Shown: positions 8,270-15,897 of the stretch, one piece after another
Position numbering within the stretch: position 1 is the stretch's first letter
How the letters are laid out: the number at the start of each line of letters is the position of its first letter
Source of the DNA: Mycobacterium numidiamassiliense
GTDB taxonomy: Bacteria > Actinomycetota > Actinomycetes > Mycobacteriales > Mycobacteriaceae
Reading direction: 5' to 3'
Length of the DNA stretch: 64,000 nucleotides
Assembly (NCBI RefSeq): GCF_900157365.1
Contig: NZ_FUEZ01000004.1
Location: 1,599,066-1,663,065, forward strand
Notes under the pieces: generated by a model
What the model saw: only the letters and a program-made list of their open reading frames with translations
What the model was told of the DNA's origin: nothing
Databases searched by the model: none
Position numbers and translations under genes: made by a program

Positions 8270-9034
8270 GTGACCTCGAACGGGCGGATGTCGCGAATGC
8301 TTGACGAGCATCGCTTGGATACGCTTGCGGGCTCAGTAGTGGCCGAACCTTCCGCTGTTGGTGTGATGCTGCTTGACCGCGATTTTCGTATCCGCGGCGC
8401 GAATGCGACCTATGAAGCGGTCTCCATGCGGCAGCGCGAGGAGATGCTCGGTGACTTCGTCTTCGACGTGTTCCCGGACGACCCGAAGGATCCGCAGGCC
8501 AGCGGTTCGTCTCAGCTTCTCGTGTCCGTCGAGGCCGCGATGCGCAGGCGCGGAACCGATACCATGCCGATCTTCCGATACGACATTGCCGATCCGCGGA
8601 ATCCTGACGTCTTCGTTGCGAAGCTGTGGACGTGCAAGAGCACCTCGGTCGACGATGGCGGCGAGCAGATCGGAGTGCTGCTCCACGTAGCCGAGATCAC
8701 CTCACTTGACCAGGCGTTGTCAGCGTTGTCGCAGAACATCGCGGGCGGTGCAACACTCGGTGTCGCCGAGCAACTCCACGTGCTGTCTGCCCTGGCCGCC
8801 TCCGTGCGCGCGGACCGGGACTATGCGCAGGCGATGGCCCGGGAGAACGAGCAACTTCGGTCTGCTCTTGAAACTCGCGACGTCATCGGCCAGGCCAAGG
8901 GCATGCTCATGGAACGTTTCGACGTCGACTCGGCGGCGGCGTTCAGCCTGTTGACGAGGCTGTCACAGGACTCGAATACCCGACTGGCGCACGTTGCCGA
9001 GAAGCTCATCGAAATCGACCATCCGCGCACGTAA
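8270..9034 (+). CDS. PAS-ANTAR domain regulator (putative RNA-binding antiterminator)
   Basis: 254 residues. An N-terminal PAS domain covers roughly residues 20-145 (VGVMLLDRDFRIRGANATYE is a typical PAS opening), followed by a short helix and a C-terminal ANTAR domain of about 55 residues beginning near LRSALETRDVIGQAKGML, with the conserved A-KG-L and following helices. ANTAR proteins bind paired hexaloop hairpins in nascent RNA and prevent termination; the PAS domain would supply a small-molecule or redox signal. The GTG at 8270 follows a purine-rich ribosome site; an ATG at 8288 is an alternative. It is the last gene of the island and its RNA target is not evident here. Confidence 0.87.
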   Translation: MTSNGRMSRMLDEHRLDTLAGSVVAEPSAVGVMLLDRDFRIRGANATYEAVSMRQREEMLGDFVFDVFPDDPKDPQASGSSQLLVSVEAAMRRRGTDTMPIFRYDIADPRNPDVFVAKLWTCKSTSVDDGGEQIGVLLHVAEITSLDQALSALSQNIAGGATLGVAEQLHVLSALAASVRADRDYAQAMARENEQLRSALETRDVIGQAKGMLMERFDVDSAAAFSLLTRLSQDSNTRLAHVAEKLIEIDHPRT

Positions 9035-9081
9035 CCGCGCCGTCGGTGTCAGAGGACGCTCGCCTGGGCCGTTGAGTAACC

Positions 9082-9106
9082 GGGGTTCGAATGCCCTTAG
9101 CTCCAC
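9082..9106 (+). repeat. Right att-like direct repeat of tRNA-Ala 3' end
   Basis: Matches 4191-4215 at 24/25 positions. Unlike the intact gene it is followed by CA, so it reads ...CTCCACCA, as if copied from a tRNA gene that encodes its CCA. No 5' half of a tRNA precedes it. It ends 14 bases before the stop of the JmjC-like gene. Confidence 0.75.
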
Positions 9107-9119
9107 CAAGGTCGGCAGG

Positions 9120-10340
9120 TCAGGGCGCTGAGCCCGGCGCGTCTGGCAGCCGAACAAGAAATCCAGCCATGATCAGCGATCTGGCCAGTTCCGTCTGCTG
9201 CTCAGCAGACAGCCCGGGTAGGTCGCAAACCCGAAACGGCTCAGTGCTTTTCGACAGAAATTGCAATGCGTCCTCATGGTCGGGAGCGGCTTTTATTTCA
9301 AGTTGGGCGAAGTTCAGCGCGACGCCGTCGGGAGTGTCCGTTACCCGCGAATATAGCGGCTGGTACTTCATCACGCGGGTGCGGCCATCGATCCCGATGG
9401 CGTCCGAGATCGCCTGTCCGACCGGCGCGCATTGGCCGCGTTTGACCAGGTCATCCGAGAGCGAACTGAGACCCTCCGCGATGACGCCGGGCTCTTCGAG
9501 GGCCTCGATGGCGTCACGCGCGAGGGCACCCAGCCTGGGACGGACGTCGGGGTCGTTCAGGTAGCGCGGCGGCAACTGGGTGTGGACGCGGTCATCGGAG
9601 TGGCTGAGGGAATCAAGCGCGCGGGTGATGAGCGTGAGGAGCGTGGGTGCGTGCAGGCCGACGGCCAAGTGGACCGACACCTCCGAGGTGGCCTCGGCCG
9701 CATGAACTCGGCCGCGTGGCAGGTAGAGCACGTCGCCGACCTCCATATGCACGTCGGTCGGCGACGGGAGCGAGGCGATGGCAATTGGTTCCTTGCGATA
9801 CATGTCGTGCGGTGCTCTATCAGCGCCGTCGTAGAGGTGCCAGATCTTGGATCCCCGAATCTGCAGGATCAGGACGTCGTGGTCGTCGGCGTGGGGGGTG
9901 AAGCCTTGCGAGCCAGGGGGTGTGAAGTAGGCGTTGACCTGCGTCGCGAAGTTGAACTCGACCTCGATGGAGTGCGCGAGCGAGGCAAGCGTGCGCACAT
10001 ATCGCTGAATGCTCTCCAGGACGACCGTGTAGCCATCGCCAAAGTCCTTGCCGAGGGCTACAGCATCGAAACTGCCGCCGGCAAGCCGGTAGATGTGCCG
10101 GTCCTTCGTGTCGTCCTTTCGGACCATGCACGTCAGTGATAGATCTGGCCGAAACAGGCCGGCCAGCTCGTCGACGGACGCCGAACCGTCCAGCAGGCGA
10201 TCGAAGTATTCCGGGCGGTGGCGGCTGACGTGGTAGTGCGTCGCACCCCACACCTCGGCGAGAAACGACTCGACGGTCAGCGGATCAAGCAACCAGGCCA
10301 ACGACGGCTCGGGACCAGCGCCCGAGAAGCGTTGCTGCAT
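9120..10340 (-). CDS. JmjC/cupin-4 domain Fe(II)/2-oxoglutarate oxygenase
   Basis: 406 residues from the ATG at 10340, which has GGAAGG eight bases upstream; the frame is open to 10481 but that extension is very basic and lacks family character. The cupin-4 core has the iron ligands H-A-D in GFTPHADDHDVLILQ and a distal His in PRGRVHAAEA, with GSKIWHLY between, as in the RoxA/YcfD and NO66/MINA53 ribosomal oxygenases. Those enzymes hydroxylate Arg or His on ribosomal proteins; whether this one does is inference. It is transcribed towards the island boundary, so island insertion left its 3' end intact. Confidence 0.82.
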   Translation of the reverse strand: MQQRFSGAGPEPSLAWLLDPLTVESFLAEVWGATHYHVSRHRPEYFDRLLDGSASVDELAGLFRPDLSLTCMVRKDDTKDRHIYRLAGGSFDAVALGKDFGDGYTVVLESIQRYVRTLASLAHSIEVEFNFATQVNAYFTPPGSQGFTPHADDHDVLILQIRGSKIWHLYDGADRAPHDMYRKEPIAIASLPSPTDVHMEVGDVLYLPRGRVHAAEATSEVSVHLAVGLHAPTLLTLITRALDSLSHSDDRVHTQLPPRYLNDPDVRPRLGALARDAIEALEEPGVIAEGLSSLSDDLVKRGQCAPVGQAISDAIGIDGRTRVMKYQPLYSRVTDTPDGVALNFAQLEIKAAPDHEDALQFLSKSTEPFRVCDLPGLSAEQQTELARSLIMAGFLVRLPDAPGSAP

Positions 10341-10497
10341 CGGCCGTGCCTTCCGTCTTCTGGCCGCCGTTCTTTGGTCATGCGTTCGCTTGTTTAGCGC
10401 CAAAGTGTTCGACCAGTGTGCCTGTTTAAGTACCTTTTCGACAAAAGGCATCAACGCATACCTACGCCACCAAACGCGCACGAATGCGGCCGAGGGG

Positions 10498-11109
10498 CTA
10501 ACCGCTACCGGCGTCCCCGTCGTGAACGTCAGAGCCGATCAGCGTGGCCACCGTGTCGGCGGCGGACTCGATTGGCGCGAAGCGGGATTCGCTGTGTTCG
10601 GGGATGCCGCGCGAGATCAGGATCGATCCGACCAGGAGGGCGACGATGCTCCACGCCCGTCGCTGTCGATCGGCCTCGTCGCCGTCCAGTAGTTCGGCGA
10701 TGCGAGCGACGAGTGCGGTCATCTTGCGCTGGTAGGCGTCTTTGACTGGTGGTTCGGCGCGGGAGACGTCGGCGCTCAAGGTGGGCATCACGCACCCCTC
10801 CGCTGGGTCGATGCTGTGGTCCGCGCTGAGGTAGTCGTTGACAAAGCTGATCAGGCGGGCCCGCCCTTGCGCTCGGGTGGTCGAGTTCGTATCGGTCAGC
10901 AAGGGTTCGCCCAACCCGGCGTCGATGACGGCTTCGAGCAGGGCCTCTTTGTTCGGGAAGTTCGAATAGAACGCGCCAGATGTCATGCCCGCGGCGGCCG
11001 CAAGGCCGTCCACGCCGACGCCGTTGAAGCCGCGGGTCTTCAACGTGCGGGCACCGGCCCGCAGCAATGCATCGCGCGCTCGCGCTTTCTGGTCGGCCGG
11101 ATATCTCAC
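10498..11109 (-). CDS. TetR/AcrR family transcriptional regulator
   Basis: 203 residues. The N-terminal helix-turn-helix is clear (TRGFNGVGVDGLAAAAGMTSGAFYSNFPNKEALLEAVI), followed by a helical ligand-binding domain. It is transcribed divergently from the GMC oxidoreductase gene across an 84-base gap holding a strong dyad (11138-11173) that is the likely operator. By the usual logic of such pairs it represses itself and the oxidoreductase/hydrolase genes until a substrate or related compound binds; the ligand is unknown. Confidence 0.92.
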   Translation of the reverse strand: MRYPADQKARARDALLRAGARTLKTRGFNGVGVDGLAAAAGMTSGAFYSNFPNKEALLEAVIDAGLGEPLLTDTNSTTRAQGRARLISFVNDYLSADHSIDPAEGCVMPTLSADVSRAEPPVKDAYQRKMTALVARIAELLDGDEADRQRRAWSIVALLVGSILISRGIPEHSESRFAPIESAADTVATLIGSDVHDGDAGSG

Positions 11110-11137
11110 TGGTCCTCCTTGACGCTCCCGACAATCA

Positions 11138-11173
11138 TAGGATAGCGTGCGTTATATAACGATCGTGATCCTA
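11138..11173. promoter_or_regulatory. Concentric inverted-repeat operator, probably for the TetR regulator
   Basis: An inner perfect 12-bp palindrome CGTTATATAACG (11150-11161) and outer arms TAGGAT (11138-11143) and ATCCTA (11168-11173) share exactly the same centre (between 11155 and 11156). It sits midway between the divergent tetR-like and GMC genes. The size and position fit a TetR operator. Confidence 0.72.
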
Positions 11174-11193
11174 CGATCCGATGGAGGAAGTAG

Positions 11194-12771
11194 ATGGTGC
11201 GTGACCGGGCTGCGCACGTCGTGGGCGTATTGGGGCCTGCCTACGACGTCATCGTGTGTGGGGCGGGGTCGTCTGGATCGGTGATCGCGCGGCGGGTCGC
11301 CGAGAATCCCGACGTCAGGGTGCTGCTCCTGGAGGCCGGAGGCTCCGATGAGATATCTGCCGTCACCGAGGCGGCCCAGTGGCCGAGGAACCTTGGCGGC
11401 GAGCGTGATTGGAATTTCGCTTCCGAGCCCGACCCGTCGTTGGGTGGCCGCTCGATCCCGTTTGCGATGGGCAAAGTGCTGGGTGGGGGGTCGAGCATCA
11501 ACCTGATGATCTGGGCGCGGGGACATCGGAGCGACTGGGAGCACTTCGCTGTTGAATCCGGCGAGCCATCGTGGGGATATGGGCCGGTGCTCGATTTGTA
11601 TCGATCGATCGAGGATTGGCATGGCGTCGGCGAGCCGAATCACCGCGGCAGCGGCGGACCAGTCTTCGTGCAGCCCGCGCCCGAGGTGCACCCGCTGGCC
11701 GTGGCGACCGTCGATGCGGCCAGGGCGGTGGGGATTCCGACTTACCAAAGTCCCAACGGCCGCATGATGGAAGAGAACCGCGGCGCCTCCATCACCGACC
11801 TGCGCTGGCGTGACGGTAAGCGCCTCTCGGTGTTCCGCACCTACATCACCCCGTATCTGGACAAACCCAACCTCACGGTGGTCGCGAACGCGCTCGTGAC
11901 ACGGATCCTCTTCGAGGGCGACCGAGCCACCGGTGTCGAGTTGATTCATGGTGGCGGCCTGCACACGGTCACCGCGCAGGACGAGGTCGTGCTGTCCCTC
12001 GGCGCGATCCACACTCCGAAGGTGCTGATGCAGTCCGGCATCGGCGATGAAGTCGAGCTGCGTCGCGTCGGCGTTGCGGTCCGGCAGCATCTGCCGGGTG
12101 TCGGCCGTAACTTCCAAGACCACTTCGGCTTCGACTGTGTGTGGCAGTTTCCGGAAACCGTACCAGGCAGCACCCAGGTGGGGTCGACGCTGTTTTGGGA
12201 CTCAGGGGCGGCGGACGTCGAGGGGCCGGACCTGTTCGCGTGCCTGGGGCCATTTCCGAAGTCAACTCCGGAAAATGTCGCCAAATTCGGTCTGCCAGAA
12301 AACAGTTGGTGCCTTTTCGGGTCGCCCACACACCCGAATAGCCGTGGTCGATTGCGGTTATCCGGCCCGGATCCGTCGGACCCTATTCGGATCGAAGCCA
12401 ACGCGCTATCGCACCCCGATGACCGCAAATCAGCCATCGCCTGCATCGAAGTTCTTCGGGAAATCGGCAATTCAGCGGAGATTCGTCCGTTCGTCGAACG
12501 GGAGGTCATGCCAGGCGACCTGGCAGGAGCAGAACTTGAAAGCTACCTCCGCGGTGCCGTCACCACCTACTGGCACGAATCGGGGACGGCGAAGATGGGC
12601 CGCGACCAAATGTCGGTGGTCGATGGACAGCTGAAAGTTCATGGGATCGCCAATCTGCGCGTCGCCGACGCGTCGATCATGCCTCGAATCACCGCCGGCA
12701 ACACCATGGCCCCGTGCGTGGTCATCGGTGAACGTGCCGCGCAGTTCATCAAATCGGACCGTCGGCTCTGA
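11194..12771 (+). CDS. GMC-family FAD-dependent oxidoreductase (choline dehydrogenase-like)
   Basis: 525 residues. The N-terminal Rossmann motif VCGAGSSGSVIARRVAE followed by LLLEAGG binds FAD; MGKVLGGGSSINLMIWARGH is the GMC signature 1 region, and LSLGAIHTPKVLMQSGIG is signature 2. The C-terminal domain has a His in YWHESGTAKMG and a further conserved region IMPRITAGNTMAP. GMC enzymes oxidise alcohols, with O2 or another acceptor; the substrate cannot be read from sequence. The ATG is preceded by GGAGGAAG. It is probably controlled by the divergent TetR and cotranscribed with the downstream hydrolase gene 100 bases on. Confidence 0.9.
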   Translation: MVRDRAAHVVGVLGPAYDVIVCGAGSSGSVIARRVAENPDVRVLLLEAGGSDEISAVTEAAQWPRNLGGERDWNFASEPDPSLGGRSIPFAMGKVLGGGSSINLMIWARGHRSDWEHFAVESGEPSWGYGPVLDLYRSIEDWHGVGEPNHRGSGGPVFVQPAPEVHPLAVATVDAARAVGIPTYQSPNGRMMEENRGASITDLRWRDGKRLSVFRTYITPYLDKPNLTVVANALVTRILFEGDRATGVELIHGGGLHTVTAQDEVVLSLGAIHTPKVLMQSGIGDEVELRRVGVAVRQHLPGVGRNFQDHFGFDCVWQFPETVPGSTQVGSTLFWDSGAADVEGPDLFACLGPFPKSTPENVAKFGLPENSWCLFGSPTHPNSRGRLRLSGPDPSDPIRIEANALSHPDDRKSAIACIEVLREIGNSAEIRPFVEREVMPGDLAGAELESYLRGAVTTYWHESGTAKMGRDQMSVVDGQLKVHGIANLRVADASIMPRITAGNTMAPCVVIGERAAQFIKSDRRL

Positions 12772-12874
12772 ACGGCCTCGCATACGGGGAGCTTCACAAC
12801 ACAAATTGATCTCGAGCACAAAGCAATTCAAACGCACAACGCGAAAACCACTGAATCACAGAAGGGCAAACCAC

Positions 12875-13798
12875 ATGGCAAGCAGCGAAGCAATCGAATC
12901 CGCGGATTTCCTAGCGACACTGCGCACGCGATCCTCAGACCCTCATCTTGATCTGCCGATGATCCGAGACATCATCGAGTCGATTCATCTGGCCAGCAAG
13001 GAGCCGGAAGGGGTCAGCTACGTCGAAGCGAATGTTGGTGGGGTCGAAGCGCTTTGGTGCAAGCCTGCGGGCGGCGACGAGAGCGCAGTGCTTCTGCACA
13101 ACCATATGGGTGGCACCGTCGTGGCATCGATGCATTCTGATCGCAAAGCCGCCGCGCACATCGCCAAGGCAGCGGGAGTGCCAGCTCTGGTGCTGAACTA
13201 TCGGCGATCACCCGAGAATAAATTCCCTGCACAGATCGACGATGTCGACAACGCCTACAACTGGTTGCTCGATCAGGGTTATCGGCCGCAAAACATCGCC
13301 AGCGTCGGTCACTCGATCGGCGGCAACTTCGCCGTCAGTCTCGCGCTACGACTGCGCGATAGCGGAGCCCCGGTGCCTGCCGCCATCTTGGCCATCTCTC
13401 CCTGGGTGGATATGACGATTTCCAACCCCACCATCGACGGCAACGCCTCCGCCGACAAACTGCTCACACGTCCTTTGCTGGAGATGTTTCGAGGTCTGTG
13501 GCTCGATGGCACGGGTGTCGAATGGAACGACGCACGCGTCAATCTGCTCGCCGCCGATCTCTCTGGTCTGCCCCCGACCGCGATCTATTACGGCACCGAC
13601 GAGCTGCTCGCCGGCGAGGCCACCGAACTCGCAAAGCGAGCCGAAGCGGCAGGCAACGACGTCCTTTTGCGATCGGTCCCCGCAGGCCAGCACTCTTTCA
13701 TTGTCGCCGCAGGCAGGGTGCCTGAAGTAGACCAAGCCATCGCAGAAATGGGCAGTTGGGTGCGATCGAAACTCGGACTTGGCGCGGCCGCGCGCTAG
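12875..13798 (+). CDS. Alpha/beta hydrolase, hormone-sensitive-lipase-like esterase
   Basis: 307 residues from an ATG with GAAGGG upstream; the frame is open to 12641 but that part overlaps the GMC gene. The nucleophile elbow is GHSIGG, with candidate Asp in YYGTDELL and His in GQHSF, the order seen in the HSL-type (family IV) esterases. The oxyanion-hole HGGG motif is replaced by HNHMGG, a variant seen in some HSL-like proteins. Position after a GMC oxidoreductase and a TetR gene suggests a small catabolic unit for an ester or lactone. No secretion signal is seen. Confidence 0.87.
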   Translation: MASSEAIESADFLATLRTRSSDPHLDLPMIRDIIESIHLASKEPEGVSYVEANVGGVEALWCKPAGGDESAVLLHNHMGGTVVASMHSDRKAAAHIAKAAGVPALVLNYRRSPENKFPAQIDDVDNAYNWLLDQGYRPQNIASVGHSIGGNFAVSLALRLRDSGAPVPAAILAISPWVDMTISNPTIDGNASADKLLTRPLLEMFRGLWLDGTGVEWNDARVNLLAADLSGLPPTAIYYGTDELLAGEATELAKRAEAAGNDVLLRSVPAGQHSFIVAAGRVPEVDQAIAEMGSWVRSKLGLGAAAR

Positions 13799-13976
13799 CG
13801 GCGGCGCACACCAGAACGACGACACACCATCGCTCAAGAATCCGCCCGTCTGACCAACCATCCGGCCCAGCAGGGTGTTACGCCTGCCACTCGACTCGTC
13901 CGCGGCCAGCCCGCGCCGGCATGATCGGGTACCGGCCGAATCGAGAGACCCTGCGAAGGGCGCCTACGATCCCCAT

Positions 13977-14177
13977 ATGAGAAGGGCTTTCGTCGTCACA
14001 TTCGCGTTCGGGTTGCTCGTCACGGTGTTCGGTCTGATCTGGGCGCTGCAGGGATTCGGAGTGCTCCTTGGTAGCCCGATGAGCAACACCACCACCTGGT
14101 CCATCATCGGCCCGATCACGGCGGTGATCGGTGTCGTGATCGCGGTATTCAGCTGGCGGAAACTCTCCGCCAAGTAG
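13977..14177 (+). CDS. Small two-helix membrane protein
   Basis: 66 residues with two clear hydrophobic segments (residues 4-31 and 42-60) and a basic C terminus (WRKLSAK). The ATG is preceded only by a poor ribosome site. It lies between the esterase and, tail to tail, the molybdoenzyme gene. I do not recognise a family; similar short double-spanning proteins are common in mycobacteria. Confidence 0.55.
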   Translation: MRRAFVVTFAFGLLVTVFGLIWALQGFGVLLGSPMSNTTTWSIIGPITAVIGVVIAVFSWRKLSAK

Positions 14178-14182
14178 CGCTC

Positions 14183-15730
14183 TTAGCTCTCCGCGACGCT
14201 GAAGTCCACCGTGTGCCAGCCGGTGGCGCCATCGGGCACGCTGCCGACCCGATCTGCGGTTTGGGTGGCTCCGGTGTTGTCGGTGGCGCGCACCGTAATG
14301 GTGTGCTTCCCAGCACTTTTCGCCTGCCACGGGAAGCTCCATAACCGCCATGTCGCGTTGGAATAGCTGGCGCCCAGCTCGGCGGGCTGCCACCCGCCGT
14401 CGTCGATGCGAACCTCCACGGCGCGCACCCCACGATTCTGTGCCCACGCGACACCGCCGAACACCACGGGCCCGCGCGGCAGCGTCTGGCCACCTTTCGG
14501 CACGTCGATGCGTGACTCGGTCTTGATGGGTGCTTGCGGCGCCCAGCCCATCTGTGTCCAGTACGCCTGTGCTTTGTCGAAGCGGGTCAGCTCCAAGTCG
14601 ACGACCCATTTGGTGGCCGACACGTACCCGTAGAGCCCGGGTACCACCAGCCGGGCCGGGTAGCCATGCGCGATAGGGAGGGGCTGACCGTTGAGGCCGA
14701 CCGCCAGGAGCGCGTCGCGGCCATCGGTCAGCGCCTCAACTGGTGTGCCGGCCGTGAATCCGTCGATCGACGTCGACAGCACCATGTCGGCATCTGGGTG
14801 CACGTGGGCGTCCGCCAGCAGATCGGCCACCCGGTAACCGGTCCACACACCCGTCGAAATCAAATTTCCCCCAACGGGATTCGACACACAGGTCAACGTC
14901 ATCACCATTTCGGCGACGTCGAAGCCGGCGAGTTGGCCGAAGCTGTAGGTGATTTCGCGGTCCACCATGCCGTGGATGCGCAGCCGCCAGTCAGCGTGAC
15001 TGAGTTGGGGAATACTGAGTGCGGTGTCTACCCGGTAGAAGTCGGCGCTTGCCGTGATAAAGCTGGGTAGCACAACGCCTTTCGGCTGCACATCGGCGGG
15101 TATCGGGGGCGCCGACACCCGTGGTCGGGGAAGCGTGAGGCTGTTGCGGTCACCGGCGACCGAATGCACGAGCCGCGTGATGACGGCGCCCGCAACCCCG
15201 CTCACCACTCCGAGTCCCAGCAGACCGATCACGACCAAGCGGCGCCTGCCGGCATCCGGATCGTCATCATCGGGGCCGGCTTCGTCGTCGTTGCCGCCGG
15301 GCCCGAAACGGCGGGTGAGCCAGCGAAGGACGGCCACGCCGCAGGCGGTGCCGACGACGGTGGGGATCGTGTCGATCGCCGTCGCACCCTGCCGCGCAAG
15401 CACTGCGAGGCTGCCGAGGACGCCTGCCGCGACGATCGCGGCGCTGCCGACTGGGCGGCGCCGAGTCTCGAGGCTCCCGGCGATTGCCGCGATCGTCGCG
15501 ATTGCCACGAGAACGACGACGGACAGGAAGAGTTTGTCCAGCGAGCCCAGGGTCTGAATCGCCCACTCTTTGACGGGCCCGGGTGTCAGGTCGACGGCCA
15601 TGGAGCCGACCGCGGCTCGCGCGTCGGCCCGCGCCCCGAACGGGATGCCGACCAGCTGGGCTACCCCGAGCGAGATCGACGCCGCGGCAACCCCGGCGAT
15701 CATCCGCTCGTTCGACGGGGCGGCAGCCAT
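14183..15730 (-). CDS. Membrane-anchored molybdopterin-dependent oxidoreductase (sulfite oxidase fold)
   Basis: About 515 residues; an in-frame GTG at 15739 is an alternative start. Residues 1-200 hold several membrane helices and an acidic cytoplasmic loop; a periplasmic Oxidoreductase_molyb domain follows, with the molybdenum-ligand Cys in LTCVSNPVGGNL and the HGYPARLVVPG motif, and then a C-terminal Mo-co dimerisation-type beta domain. M. tuberculosis Rv0218 is of similar type. It should oxidise or reduce a small substrate or protein methionine sulfoxide outside the membrane; which is unknown. It is divergent from a second molybdoenzyme gene, only 167 bases away. Confidence 0.85.
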   Translation of the reverse strand: MAAAPSNERMIAGVAAASISLGVAQLVGIPFGARADARAAVGSMAVDLTPGPVKEWAIQTLGSLDKLFLSVVVLVAIATIAAIAGSLETRRRPVGSAAIVAAGVLGSLAVLARQGATAIDTIPTVVGTACGVAVLRWLTRRFGPGGNDDEAGPDDDDPDAGRRRLVVIGLLGLGVVSGVAGAVITRLVHSVAGDRNSLTLPRPRVSAPPIPADVQPKGVVLPSFITASADFYRVDTALSIPQLSHADWRLRIHGMVDREITYSFGQLAGFDVAEMVMTLTCVSNPVGGNLISTGVWTGYRVADLLADAHVHPDADMVLSTSIDGFTAGTPVEALTDGRDALLAVGLNGQPLPIAHGYPARLVVPGLYGYVSATKWVVDLELTRFDKAQAYWTQMGWAPQAPIKTESRIDVPKGGQTLPRGPVVFGGVAWAQNRGVRAVEVRIDDGGWQPAELGASYSNATWRLWSFPWQAKSAGKHTITVRATDNTGATQTADRVGSVPDGATGWHTVDFSVAES

Positions 15731-15897
15731 CGCAGCCACTGTACTCGCCGTTCATCGCCGGGGTTGCAAAAACCTTGCCGTGCAGGCGAACCGGGCGTTC
15801 AGCTGCGCAAACCCGACCACGGCACGTAACTTGTTTGGTTACACGGTGCCATCTGTGATCGAAGTCGTCTCAGCGCAAGAACCAGAGGGGACACGGT

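Larger units (their letters stand above)
4191..9106. mobile_element. Decayed genomic island integrated at tRNA-Ala
   Basis: The segment is bounded by 24/25 matching bases of the tRNA-Ala 3' end: 4191-4215 (in the tRNA) and 9082-9106. Inside lie a serine-recombinase fragment starting 17 bases after the tRNA, a lower-GC lectin/hydrolase-like gene, a broken histidine kinase gene and a PAS-ANTAR gene. tRNA 3' ends are classical integration sites, so the repeats look like attL and attR. No complete integrase remains and the one recombinase piece is of the small resolvase type, which does not usually target tRNAs, so the enzyme that inserted the island is not identified. Confidence 0.65.

Noticed and set aside
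9082..9106. Possible second tRNA-Ala gene
   Set aside because: Only the T-arm/acceptor 3' portion is present; no D or anticodon arm precedes it.
11152..12123. 323-codon minus-strand frame opposite the GMC oxidoreductase
   Set aside because: Antisense shadow of a GC-rich gene; it also runs through the operator region.
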